Source: Bacteroidales bacterium (GTDB lineage: Bacteria; Bacteroidota; Bacteroidia; Bacteroidales; P3). From it: 64,000 bases of DNA. Below the pieces are notes generated by a model. That model was not told the DNA's origin and did not search any database. It worked only from the letters and a program-made list of their open reading frames with translations. The stretch spans positions 46,278-110,277 of the forward strand of contig JAFTFL010000009.1 of assembly GCA_017449525.1 (NCBI GenBank), read 5' to 3'. Below are positions 1 through 7,644 of the stretch, in pieces. The stretch's first letter is position 1; the number at the start of each line of letters is the position of its first letter. Position numbers and translations under genes: made by a program.

Positions 1-2337
1 GTTGTTCGTAAAGTTATAGGAGTTGATTTCGCACTCGCTCATGAAGCTCAGACTGGTCTCGGTCAGCTCAAACCATCCACGTGTATGCCAGATGCCGATA
101 GTGGGGTAGGCTTGGCTCCCAGTAACGCGTGCAGCCATGCCGATGCCTATGTTGGGCACGAAGTCAAAGCGCATGGGCGGTATGGCGGTGCGGTCGATGT
201 TGTGATACGAATACCATCCGTAGTCGGGCTCTTGATTGTTGTCCTCATCCACGCTCATGATGGAGCAGGCTTTGTCTGTGTTCAGTAGGGTGCCGCCAAG
301 GGCTTGTTGGTTGTAGTGGTAATTGCCCACCAGTACGATGGCTTGCGTATGTGGATTGGTACTGGTGGACATGGCATCCACCAGCGTGGCGAGGTTGGTG
401 TAGACCGTCCGACCGTGGTAGGTGGTGGGGACAGCTCCGCCCAGTTGCAAGGCGTTGTCGTAGTTAGCGTCATAACCCGTCTCGTACGAGGGATCGCTCA
501 GGTAATAAGCAGTGGCGAAGTTGGCTTCAATGGTGATGGCGGTAACGCCGTAGGGCACTATGTAGTTGCCTCCCTGTGCAAAGATGTAGGGGTTGGTGGT
601 GGCGTTGAAGAGGTCCTTGGCGGTGCAATGGCGGTCGGCGAAATTGTAATTGGTCAGCGCTCCCGTGGTGCCGCCCGTGATGGCGGTGATGCGCCACCCA
701 GTGCATATTTGGGCGTAGTTGCGTGTCCAACCGCTGTATTCGTTGACGAAAGGCAAGACGACTTTTCCCCAGGTGAAGTCATATCGGTCGGTGTCCATGT
801 CGGTGATGGGCAGTTGCGAGGTGAAGTTGCTGCTGCCGATTCTCATGTTGACGGTCAGGTAGCCGTCGTTGCCCATGTCGGTCAGTAGCCGGCCGTGGTA
901 GGGTTCAGTGGTGGTGGGTGGCAAGTTGGCTGCTATCTCTTGTGTGGTGCGGTGCGTGCCTGTTGGCCAGGCCTCCACAATTGGGTAGGGTGCTACGTCG
1001 GGTAGCACCACCCAGTGCCCCACCTCGGCCGTGTGTGCTTCGGTGCGGTCGTCAAAGATGAAGTAGGTAGCCATCTGCCGATGTGTGTTCTGTATGTGGC
1101 GGTAGAAGGGAAATCGGGTGAGATACTCGTCTTTGTCTATAGCCAACTGGTTGTTGTAGGCGGTGTAGGGCAGCACGGCTTGGCTGCGGTAGAAGTTGTA
1201 CAGTGGGTAGTCCCGTAGGTTACTTGCGTGCAGGCAGCCGTACACGGGCGATATGTTGGTTGCACTGGTTACGTTGCCATACATCATGCAGTTGGCTATT
1301 CTTGAACTACGTTTTTGTTCCACCTTGACGAACTTGAAGGCAAGCCAATTGCACCGTGTGGCCCCAGTTATGTTGAATCCGAGGTTAAGTGTGCCGCTGT
1401 TGTTGACTGTTACATCCACGCTCACCGTGCCGTATCGCACCCCCTTGCCTACGTAGGTCGAGGTGGTTCCAATGTTGGTGAGGTTCGTGGTTTGAGCAGC
1501 GCTTCCGCTGCCCTGGGTGTAGAAGTATACGCCTGCCGAGGGAATATTGTTGTTTGCCTCATTAAATAGCCTATAGGAACAACTTACGGTGTAGGTGCCT
1601 GCGGGTAGTCCTGTTATAGTACTATAGCGTATTTGCGCATTGGCTAAGGAGCCCTCTGCGTTGTTGCGCCAGTATTCCATAAAAGGGGTCTTCATGTTGG
1701 ACGCATCGGCTTCTGTCGACCAGGTGTTGAGGTGGAAAGCTCCAGACGTATTGTTGGCAGTCCACCCGTCAGCAGTTGTGCAGGGTATGGCCAGCTTTAC
1801 TTCGTCGCTGTAGCCTACGATGCCAGCAGCGTATGTTCCACCGCTGACGTTGGCATAGCTGTAGCAGTTTACTACGCGGGTTTCACCGTCGATGCTGCCC
1901 ACCAGTCCGCCCACATTGCCCGTGCCGCTGATGCTGACAGTGGAAGTCCCCTGCCTGGAGAGGATGCCGCAGTTGTAGATGCGTGCGCCACCTGTTGCCG
2001 TGGCGGCTATGGCACCCACATTGTTTGTGCCTGTTACCTGCACGTTGTCCAACCTTAGGTTCTTCACGGTGCCCCCGTTGACCGAGGTGAATAAGGGTAC
2101 ACGCAGTCCGCTGATGGTGTGGTAGCCTCCGTCGAGGGTGCCTCTGAAGTTGCTCACAGTGCCCGTGAAGCCGCTGAAAGAGGAGGCATCAATGTCTGCG
2201 GTCAGGGTGTAGTTGCCCGTGGTACTGGTAATCTCAGCAAGACTGCTTATTTCGGTTTGTGCAACGACGTGATTGATAAATATCAAGCACAGCAGTAGCA
2301 GGCTTGTATATTTTAAACTATGTAGGAGATGCATCAT
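1..2337 (-). CDS. secreted GLUG-type surface protein, C-terminus beyond the left edge
   Basis: The reverse strand is open from the window edge to an ATG at 2337 (a second ATG follows immediately), giving 779 visible residues with no stop. The N-terminus is a signal peptide (MMHLLHSLKY, then a Leu/Ile-rich core ending VVAQ). The next ~150 residues carry GLUG-like glycine-rich repeats (e.g. GNVGGLVGSI, NNVGAIAAT) typical of beta-helical Bacteroidales surface proteins; the rest resembles Ig/jelly-roll-like modules (e.g. YFIFDDRTEAH). A TATATTTG promoter lies at 2407-2414. Adhesin or glycan-binding surface protein is likely from the family, but the C-terminal sorting signal is not visible. Specific function unknown. 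Confidence 0.75.
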   Translation of the reverse strand, partial: MMHLLHSLKYTSLLLLCLIFINHVVAQTEISSLAEITSTTGNYTLTADIDASSFSGFTGTVSNFRGTLDGGYHTISGLRVPLFTSVNGGTVKNLRLDNVQVTGTNNVGAIAATATGGARIYNCGILSRQGTSTVSISGTGNVGGLVGSIDGETRVVNCYSYANVSGGTYAAGIVGYSDEVKLAIPCTTADGWTANNTSGAFHLNTWSTEADASNMKTPFMEYWRNNAEGSLANAQIRYSTITGLPAGTYTVSCSYRLFNEANNNIPSAGVYFYTQGSGSAAQTTNLTNIGTTSTYVGKGVRYGTVSVDVTVNNSGTLNLGFNITGATRCNWLAFKFVKVEQKRSSRIANCMMYGNVTSATNISPVYGCLHASNLRDYPLYNFYRSQAVLPYTAYNNQLAIDKDEYLTRFPFYRHIQNTHRQMATYFIFDDRTEAHTAEVGHWVVLPDVAPYPIVEAWPTGTHRTTQEIAANLPPTTTEPYHGRLLTDMGNDGYLTVNMRIGSSNFTSQLPITDMDTDRYDFTWGKVVLPFVNEYSGWTRNYAQICTGWRITAITGGTTGALTNYNFADRHCTAKDLFNATTNPYIFAQGGNYIVPYGVTAITIEANFATAYYLSDPSYETGYDANYDNALQLGGAVPTTYHGRTVYTNLATLVDAMSTSTNPHTQAIVLVGNYHYNQQALGGTLLNTDKACSIMSVDEDNNQEPDYGWYSYHNIDRTAIPPMRFDFVPNIGIGMAARVTGSQAYPTIGIWHTRGWFELTETSLSFMSECEINSYNFTNN

Positions 2338-2393
2338 TGAGTGGATATTGTTATAAATTATTGGTTTATCAGCTTATGTTAAGCCCTTGTGGA

Positions 2394-2435
2394 CATGATA
2401 TGCAGTGCAAATATACAAATATTTTGCATATCATG
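2394..2435. promoter_or_regulatory. inverted repeat (operator candidate) around the promoter of the GLUG gene
   Basis: CATGATATGCA at 2394-2404 is repeated perfectly inverted as TGCATATCATG at 2425-2435, with an A/T-rich 20-bp centre that contains the reverse-strand -7 element TATATTTG (2407-2414). This geometry is typical of a dimeric repressor site overlapping a promoter. The operator role is inferred. Confidence 0.5.
2407..2414 (-). promoter_or_regulatory. -7 element (TATATTTG) for the GLUG gene
   Basis: On the reverse strand this matches the Bacteroidota primary-sigma -7 consensus TAnnTTTG and sits about 70 bp upstream of the ATG at 2337. It lies inside an inverted repeat that may be an operator. 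Confidence 0.5.
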
Positions 2436-2554
2436 CTCTTGGAGAGTGTGCTGCATGCACTACAGAGGGCGGTGTGGCATGCGTAGAGAGAAAGAACGTA
2501 TGTTGTGGGCGCAATAAAAATTCGCTGATGGGAAGTTGTGTGGAAGCAAAAGGC

Positions 2555-2562
2555 TAACTTTG
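2555..2562 (+). promoter_or_regulatory. -7 element (TAACTTTG) for aroQ
   Basis: TAACTTTG matches TAnnTTTG, with a TTGTG -33-like element starting about 19 bp upstream (2536). The aroQ ATG is 28 bp downstream. Confidence 0.65.
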
Positions 2563-2590
2563 TCTCCTCAATTGTGAAAACTATACAAAG

Positions 2591-3010
2591 ATGAAGATAC
2601 TGATATTAAATGGTCCAAACCTAAACCTGCAGGGGCGCAGGCAGCCGGATATTTACGGCAAGGAGACATTCGAGGATTACCTGCAGCGGCTGCGCACTCT
2701 CTTCTCGGAGCACGAGATAGAGTACTACCAAAGCAATGTGGAGGGCGAACTCATCAACGCGATGCATCGTGCCATGGGACATGTCGACGGGCTGGTGGTG
2801 AATGCTGGAGGTTATAGTCATACGAGTGTGGCACTCCACGATGCGCTGTTGGCTGTCGGACTGCCGGCGGTGGAGGTACACCTTAGTAATATATACGCGC
2901 GCGAGGCGTATCGCCACCAAACTCTTTTGACTTCGGCCTGCCGAGGGTTGGTGTGCGGCTTGGGTATGAAAGGCTATGAGCTGGCTGTGCGTGCGTTGGT
3001 AGAGTCATAG
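2591..3010 (+). CDS. aroQ: 3-dehydroquinate dehydratase, type II
   Basis: Converts 3-dehydroquinate to 3-dehydroshikimate in the cytoplasmic shikimate pathway. At 139 aa it has the usual length of the dodecameric type II family. The family signature NGPNLN is at residues 7-12. The active-site residues are all present: Tyr22 (in DIYG), Asn71 (VVNAGGYSHTS) and His97 (EVHLSN). The gene stands alone with its own promoter (2555) and a strong terminator (3033-3078). A later shikimate-pathway gene, aroA, is in the same window at 58.3 kb but not linked. Confidence 0.97.
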   Translation: MKILILNGPNLNLQGRRQPDIYGKETFEDYLQRLRTLFSEHEIEYYQSNVEGELINAMHRAMGHVDGLVVNAGGYSHTSVALHDALLAVGLPAVEVHLSNIYAREAYRHQTLLTSACRGLVCGLGMKGYELAVRALVES

Positions 3011-3032
3011 GCTGCACACTGGCTTTGTCTAT

Positions 3033-3078
3033 AGCGCAAGTCCCCATCCTTTGGAAGGATAGGGACTTGCGCTTTTTT
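3033..3078 (+). terminator. rho-independent terminator of aroQ
   Basis: A long hairpin (left arm 3033-3050, right arm 3056-3073) is followed by a run of six T. It lacks a matching T-run on the other strand, so it serves aroQ rather than the convergent panC. Confidence 0.9.
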
Positions 3079-3111
3079 GTTGTGGTGTATTGTGGCTGGA
3101 ATGCCTACTGC

Positions 3112-3957
3112 TTATGGGCGGAAACGCACCATGTCGATGAGTCGCACCCCGTCGAGCCACACGGCTATGCAGCCCACCACGCCTTGGCCTTCGCCCCAGT
3201 TGGCGATGGGTTGCAGTGTGCTGTCGTCCACTATTTCGAAGTATTCGGGTTCGAATAGGGTAGTGGCTGTCAGCTTGGAGAGTACAAAATGTTTTACTTG
3301 CTCCATGCTCAATGAGGAGGAAAGTAGCACTGCTTCGCGCAGAGTGGCGTAGATGAGGGGCGCCACACGCCGTGCCTCGCTGCTGAGGCGCATATTGCGG
3401 CTGCTCAGTGCCAGCCCATCGTCGTCGCGCACTATGGGGCAGGCCACAATGTCTATGTCCGAACCGATTTGCGCTATCAGGTTGCGGATAATGGCCAGTT
3501 GCTGGAAGTCTTTCTCACCAAAATAAGCACGAGTGGGCTGCACCAGGTCAAAGAGGCGACGCACCACGACGGCCACTCCCGAGAAGTGTCCCGGACGCTG
3601 TGGCCCCTCCATCACCTCTTCCAGTGCTCCGAAGTGGTACACGTCGGTTACGGGTGTCGGGTACATCTCTTCCACCGAGGGCAAGAACGCAATGTCGGCT
3701 CCTGCATGCTGTAGTAGCTGGCAGTCTGCTTCGGCGGTGCGGGGATACTTGGCCAAGTCCTCTTGGTTATTGAACTGTATGGGGTTTACGAATACGCTCA
3801 CTACCACTACGTCGTTCTCGCGACGAGCCCGTTCTATGAGGGAACGGTGGCCTGGGTGTAGGGCACCCATGGTGGGCACGAGGCCTATTTGACGGTGGGA
3901 TGCGTGGGCATTGGCAAGAGCCTCCTGCAGGGCGGAGGTCGTGGTGATTAATTGCAT
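3112..3957 (-). CDS. panC: pantothenate synthetase
   Basis: Ligates pantoate and beta-alanine with ATP to give pantothenate (coenzyme A pathway, cytoplasm). The 281-aa length is standard. The nucleotidyltransferase signature PTMGALHPGH is near residue 30, followed by FVNPIQF, GEKDFQQ, and LALSSRN, which is the equivalent of the KMSKS loop. It is the last gene of a reverse-strand run (tsaC, exonuclease, holin-like, panC), 53 bp after the holin-like gene. No panB or panD is adjacent. Confidence 0.97.
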   Translation of the reverse strand: MQLITTTSALQEALANAHASHRQIGLVPTMGALHPGHRSLIERARRENDVVVVSVFVNPIQFNNQEDLAKYPRTAEADCQLLQHAGADIAFLPSVEEMYPTPVTDVYHFGALEEVMEGPQRPGHFSGVAVVVRRLFDLVQPTRAYFGEKDFQQLAIIRNLIAQIGSDIDIVACPIVRDDDGLALSSRNMRLSSEARRVAPLIYATLREAVLLSSSLSMEQVKHFVLSKLTATTLFEPEYFEIVDDSTLQPIANWGEGQGVVGCIAVWLDGVRLIDMVRFRP

Positions 3958-4010
3958 GATATAAAGGTGTGAAAAAAGTGTTGTTTCGTAGTTGAAGTGC
4001 TTGGATGCTT

Positions 4011-4487
4011 TTACTGCTCTGTCGGGGTGGAATCTGTTACATCCTCGTAGTCGTCGAAGTGGTCATTGTCCTGCCGGTTGCGCAGTTTGTAGGTGCCACG
4101 TCCGAGGTGTCGCTCTGGCCACGCCACGAGGTAGTTGATAATGGTGAGCAGGATGCTGAATAGGAGAGCACTGCCAAAGCCGTCGACCACAAAGCCGCCT
4201 ACTATCTTAGAGGCCAGCAGCACGATGAATGCATTGATGAAGAAAATGAAAAGTCCCAGGGTCATCACCGTCAGAGGCAAGGCTATGACCATAATGATAG
4301 GACGCACCAAGTTGTCAAGTATTGCTAATACGACGGCTACTCCCACGGCTGTCCACAGTCCCGACACGGCGATCCCCGACAGCAGCTTGGCCACAATGAG
4401 GGTGGCTACAGTGGTGATGAGGATACGTGTCAGAAAGCCGTAGAGGCTTGAGTTGTAGCGTATCATCGAGGTGTTTTCGCTGTCCAT
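4011..4487 (-). CDS. phage holin family 4 (YvlD-like) membrane protein
   Basis: The 158-aa protein has four hydrophobic segments (roughly residues 15-35, 42-62, 67-90 and 95-120) and the conserved NLVRPI...LPLTVMTLGLF...N motif of the Phage_holin_4 / YvlD superfamily. Despite the family name these are ordinary chromosomal inner-membrane proteins, and no phage genes are nearby. The C-terminal ~40 residues are charged and acidic. It has its own TACCTTTG promoter (4508-4515). Molecular role unknown. Confidence 0.85.
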   Translation of the reverse strand: MDSENTSMIRYNSSLYGFLTRILITTVATLIVAKLLSGIAVSGLWTAVGVAVVLAILDNLVRPIIMVIALPLTVMTLGLFIFFINAFIVLLASKIVGGFVVDGFGSALLFSILLTIINYLVAWPERHLGRGTYKLRNRQDNDHFDDYEDVTDSTPTEQ

Positions 4488-4507
4488 GTTGTTTTTTGTT
4501 GAGGGTG

Positions 4508-4515
4508 CAAAGGTA
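4508..4515 (-). promoter_or_regulatory. -7 element (TACCTTTG) for the holin-like gene
   Basis: On the reverse strand TACCTTTG lies about 21 bp upstream of the ATG at 4487. It restarts transcription inside the tsaC-exonuclease-holin-panC run. Confidence 0.7.
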
Positions 4516-4592
4516 CGACTTTTCCGCTATTGCAGCTTGGCGAGTGCCGAGGAGGGGTGGGAACCCTGCCGAACCACCTTGCTGCCGCTGTG

Positions 4593-5087
4593 CTACAGGA
4601 GGCGCAGGGCTATGTGGGCGCAGGCCTCGGCGTCGGCCAGTGCATGGTGGTGGTTCTCCATGGGGAAGCCGCAATAGGCAGCTACGGTGTCGAGCCGGTG
4701 GTTGGGAACGAGCTTGCGCAGCCTACGGCGTGAGGCCATGAGGGTGCAGAGGAAGTCGTAGTCGGGGTAGTCCATGCGGTAGGTGCGGAATACGGCGCGC
4801 AGGCAATTCTCGTCGAACCTCTTGTTGTGTGCCACTAAGGGGAGACCCTCTATCAGAGGTGCAACCTGCTGCCACACCTCCGGGAAGGTGGGTGCGGCTG
4901 CGGTGTCGGCATCGCACAGCCCGTGCACCGCCGTGTTGAAGCGGCTGTAGTAGTCGGGTGTGGGATGTATGAGGCTGTAGAAGGTGTCGGCGGTCTGTCC
5001 GTCGCGCACCACTGCGATACCCACCGAGCAGACGCTCTCGGGGTGCTGATTGGCGGTTTCAAAGTCGATGGCTGCGAAGTTGTCCAT
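4593..5087 (-). CDS. DnaQ-like 3'-5' exonuclease (DEDDh)
   Basis: A 164-aa single-domain exonuclease. Exo I is AAIDFETA (residues 5-12, Asp and Glu metal ligands), Exo II is around VAHNKRFDENCL (Asn/Asp), and Exo III is HHALADAEACA near residues 148-158, with the general-base His and final Asp. It resembles stand-alone epsilon-like or DNA polymerase III proofreading-type exonucleases with no fused GIY-YIG or BRCT domain. The tsaC-like gene is 28 bp upstream, so they are probably co-transcribed. The substrate (DNA or RNA) cannot be told from sequence. Confidence 0.9.
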   Translation of the reverse strand: MDNFAAIDFETANQHPESVCSVGIAVVRDGQTADTFYSLIHPTPDYYSRFNTAVHGLCDADTAAAPTFPEVWQQVAPLIEGLPLVAHNKRFDENCLRAVFRTYRMDYPDYDFLCTLMASRRRLRKLVPNHRLDTVAAYCGFPMENHHHALADAEACAHIALRLL

Positions 5088-5115
5088 GTCACGTTGTGGG
5101 GTGCTGCAGTGGGGG

Positions 5116-5736
5116 TTACAGCTCTATGGCTCCCTTGCCGTAGCGCACCACTTCGATGTGGCCGCCACTGCAGTCCACCACCGTGGAGGGTTCGTCTTCA
5201 CCGATGCCTCCGTCCACCACCATGTCGACCTGCGAGCTGTAGAGCTCGTGGATGAGTTCGGGGTCGGTCAGGTATTCGGGCTCCTGATCTTCGTTGTCGC
5301 GTCGCACCGAGGTTACGATTAGTGGGCAACCTACCCTTTCCACGATGGCGTGGGCTATCGCATTGGCAGGTACACGCAGACCAATGGTCTTGTTGGGGTT
5401 GAGGTAGTGGCGTGGCACCTCGCTGTTGGCATCCATGATAAAGGTGTAGGGTCCCGGCAGACAGTTGCGCAGCAGCTGAAAGGTCTCCTTGTCCAATGGC
5501 CTTACGTATTCGGACAACTGGCTAAGGTTAGCGCACATCATGGAGTAGCGCGCACGCTTGAGGGTGAAGCCTTTGAGCCGTGCTATCGTTTCGACGCTCT
5601 TCTTGTACTGTAGGCTGCAAGCAAAGGCGTAGAGCGAGTCGGTGGGAATGACTGCTATGCCGCCGTTGCCAATTACTTCGGCTACGCGGGCTATGTCGCG
5701 GTCGTTCGGGTTGTTTGCGTATATCTTGGTAATCAT
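5116..5736 (-). CDS. L-threonylcarbamoyladenylate synthase (Sua5/YciO/YrdC family)
   Basis: 206 aa, matching the YrdC/YciO domain throughout. It carries the N-terminal nucleotide-binding KxR/SxN-type region (AVIPTDSLYAFACSL, KRARYSMMCANLSQLSEYV) and the C-terminal family block GLRVPAN. The family makes threonylcarbamoyl-AMP from Thr, bicarbonate and ATP, the first step of the tRNA t6A37 modification. The long 'N-terminal spacing' and NPNDRDIARVAEV start are like YciO paralogues, so the TsaC role is likely but not certain. First gene of a four-gene reverse-strand run, with promoter at 5777. Confidence 0.88.
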   Translation of the reverse strand: MITKIYANNPNDRDIARVAEVIGNGGIAVIPTDSLYAFACSLQYKKSVETIARLKGFTLKRARYSMMCANLSQLSEYVRPLDKETFQLLRNCLPGPYTFIMDANSEVPRHYLNPNKTIGLRVPANAIAHAIVERVGCPLIVTSVRRDNEDQEPEYLTDPELIHELYSSQVDMVVDGGIGEDEPSTVVDCSGGHIEVVRYGKGAIEL

Positions 5737-5776
5737 GAGTACTATGTAGTGGTGTGGCTGCCCACAAGGGCGGCTG

Positions 5777-5784
5777 CAAAGGTA
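5777..5784 (-). promoter_or_regulatory. -7 element (TACCTTTG) for the tsaC-like gene
   Basis: Reverse-strand TACCTTTG about 40 bp upstream of the ATG at 5736. It is back-to-back with the promoter of the M64 gene (5826). Confidence 0.7.
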
Positions 5785-5825
5785 CGCTTTTTCCGACGAA
5801 TGCCAGGGGTGCGGTGTGAAACGCG

Positions 5826-5833
5826 TATCTTTG
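5826..5833 (+). promoter_or_regulatory. -7 element (TATCTTTG) for the M64 peptidase
   Basis: TATCTTTG matches TAnnTTTG, 22 bp before the ATG at 5856. This implies a very short 5' leader. Confidence 0.65.
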
Positions 5834-5855
5834 CAGCACTAACAGGGTAAGTGTT

Positions 5856-7160
5856 ATGACATACAGACGGATGATATACAGTGCAATGCTGTTCGCAATG
5901 GTGCTGATGGGCTCGCGCGCAGCGGGGCAAGGGGAGGTGCAGTTCGACGTGTGGTTCGAGGACGGCACGCTGCGTATGGACTACTACCGCATGGGCAATA
6001 GCCATTGGCAACGCACCGAGCCGGTGCGCTTTGCACGCAAGGCCACGGGGTGGTCGGGTTCGCGCACGGTGCTCCTTGACCCCATTGACAACGGCGACTA
6101 CCGCGTGGTGGTGGAAGACTCGGTGTCGGGGCTTCCGCTCTACAGTCGTTGCTACTCGTCGCTCTTCGGCGAGTATGTGGCTACCGCACAGGGGCGCGAC
6201 AGTGTGGCACGTTTTGAAGAGGTGGTGCTGTTGCCCTATCCGCGTCGGGCTGTCTATGTGTGCCTGCAGCGGCGCGATGCCGACGGGCGGTTTTTCAACA
6301 GCAGTCGCACGCTCTATTCTCCGATCGGGCGGTCGCTCCACCAGGGTAGCCGTGTGGCCATGCGGCCACAGTTGCTGCTCGGCAGTGGGGAGGTGGCCTC
6401 CAAGATGGACGTGGCCATAGTGGCAGAAGGCTACGGCAAGGCCGATAGCACCAAGCTGCAGCACGACCTGCAGCACTTTGCAGCCCATGTGGTGGAACGG
6501 GAGCCATTCGCCTCGCGTAGAGCCGACATCAATGTGTGGGGCGTGGCGGCAATGGGTGCCGAGAGTGGCATCAGCGATCCCTGCAACGGGGTGGAGGTGG
6601 CCAGTGCGCTGGGTTCGTCCTACTGCACCTTTGGTAACGACCGCTACCTCATGGCCACCCATCTGTTCCGTCTGCACGACCTGCTTGACAGTACCCCGGC
6701 CGACCACATCATTATCATGGCCAACAGCCCCACCTACGGTGGTGGTGCTATCTACAACTTCTACGCCATGAGCGCTGTGCAGACCATGAGTGGGTGGATT
6801 CTTCCTCACGAACTGGGCCATTCTATCGGCGGCTTGGCCGACGAATATGTGGACGATGACCTTACCTACAGTGAGTTGTATGACCGTACTCGCGAACCGC
6901 TGGCACCCAACCTCACCACGCTGGTGGATTTTGCGCGCAAATGGCAGCAGATGCTCCCCCCCGATACACCTATACCCACACCGCCGCAGCAGGGATTGGA
7001 ACGCCGTGAGACGGGGGCGTTGGGGGTCTACGAGGGTGGAGGCTATGTGGCACGGGGCGTGTATCGTCCCACTACGCAGTGCATGATGCGCAACTACGCC
7101 CGCTTCTGTCCAGTCTGTACGAAAAGGCTCCATGAGGTGATAGATTGCTATGCCCGATAG
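5856..7160 (+). CDS. secreted M64-family (IgA peptidase) metalloprotease
   Basis: A signal peptide (MTYRRMIYSAMLFAMVLMGSRAAG) precedes an M64 N-terminal beta-sandwich domain (about residues 25-130) and the catalytic domain. The zinc site is HELGHSIGGLADEY beginning at His318: two His and Glu of HExxH plus the downstream Glu. The family includes Clostridium ramosum IgA protease and many Bacteroidales secreted peptidases; IgA specificity cannot be claimed here. At 434 aa it has the usual Bacteroidales length and no T9SS C-terminal domain is apparent. The alternative start at 5871 would leave a shorter, still functional signal peptide. Codon bias is strong enough to leave a 531-codon antisense frame open. 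Confidence 0.92.
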   Translation: MTYRRMIYSAMLFAMVLMGSRAAGQGEVQFDVWFEDGTLRMDYYRMGNSHWQRTEPVRFARKATGWSGSRTVLLDPIDNGDYRVVVEDSVSGLPLYSRCYSSLFGEYVATAQGRDSVARFEEVVLLPYPRRAVYVCLQRRDADGRFFNSSRTLYSPIGRSLHQGSRVAMRPQLLLGSGEVASKMDVAIVAEGYGKADSTKLQHDLQHFAAHVVEREPFASRRADINVWGVAAMGAESGISDPCNGVEVASALGSSYCTFGNDRYLMATHLFRLHDLLDSTPADHIIIMANSPTYGGGAIYNFYAMSAVQTMSGWILPHELGHSIGGLADEYVDDDLTYSELYDRTREPLAPNLTTLVDFARKWQQMLPPDTPIPTPPQQGLERRETGALGVYEGGGYVARGVYRPTTQCMMRNYARFCPVCTKRLHEVIDCYAR

Positions 7161-7261
7161 GGGTGGTTTGCAAGGGAGGTCTGCCCCCCGATAATGGTTG
7201 GGTGTTAGCTGTCTATATTGTTTTTTGTGGTGGAGAGCAAGTCTGTGTGCTGAAAAAGTTG

Positions 7262-7269
7262 TACCTTTG
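7262..7269 (+). promoter_or_regulatory. orphan -7 element (TACCTTTG)
   Basis: The context GAAAAAGTTGTACCTTTGC is shared with the element at 32134, and both continue with a TCGTGG block. No + strand gene follows before the convergent CLC gene, so it may drive a non-coding transcript. Confidence 0.5.
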
Positions 7270-7275
7270 CCTCGT

Positions 7276-7402
7276 GGTCTTGTGAGTAAGACAGTGCTGA
7301 GGCCTGGGTGAAAGTCTTCAACGGCCGAAGCAGTCATGTGGAGGAATTTGAATGATTAATAACCGGTGCAGCCCCCTCTTTCGATTAGAGTAGAGGGGGC
7401 TG
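7276..7402 (+). ncRNA. candidate small RNA
   Basis: The segment begins about 7 bp after a consensus -7 element and contains a GTCTT/AAGAC hairpin, a GGCC-closed stem, and an 11-bp GC-rich terminal stem (7369-7379 with 7392-7402, CAGCCCCCTCT). No T-run follows the last stem, so termination is uncertain. No start codon with a credible ORF is present. A 6S-like RNA is one thought, but this is not demonstrated. Confidence 0.3.
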
Positions 7403-7418
7403 TGCTGTTGATTGTCGG

Positions 7419-7570
7419 TTCGTATGCCGTACGGCATACGAAGATAGATTGCGGTATTCAATTGTGGCTGCGGTTGATGTGGAGGTTTTAGACCGTACGG
7501 CTTGGAAAGGGATGTCGTACGGCGTGTTTTCACATGCTGTACGACAAGTAGGGGGGCATCCGTACGGCAA
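7419..7570. repeat. 22-bp-phase array of GYCGTACGRC palindromes
   Basis: Palindromic cores are centred at 7430.5, 7496.5, 7518.5, 7540.5 and 7563.5, i.e. gaps of 66, 22, 22 and 23 bp. The first is a perfect 24-bp palindrome at 7419-7442 (inner 20 bp CGTATGCCGTACGGCATACG). Positions skipped by the lattice contain degenerate copies at best. Confidence 0.8.
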
Positions 7571-7644
7571 CCAGTGGAGCAACAGAGCAGCACCGCAGCC
7601 GAGGGGTGCGGTGCACAAATGGGGATAGTAGTAGGGGAGGTGGG

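Larger units (their letters stand above)
7161..7644. other. 484-bp gene-free stretch between M64 and CLC genes
   Basis: Both flanking genes end here (convergent). It holds an orphan TACCTTTG promoter (7262), a structured segment with hairpins (7276-7402) and a 22-bp-phase array of GTACG palindromes (7419-7570). No coding frame looks real. Confidence 0.7.

Noticed and set aside
4011-4487. prophage lysis cassette (holin)
   Set aside because: The Phage_holin_4 name is historical; no endolysin or phage gene is near and the neighbours are housekeeping genes.
5742-7337. 531-codon reverse-strand open frame opposite the M64 gene
   Set aside because: Its product is His/Thr/Arg-rich with no domain; the + strand carries a signal peptide and an HExxH site. 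The long antisense frame is explained by codon bias.
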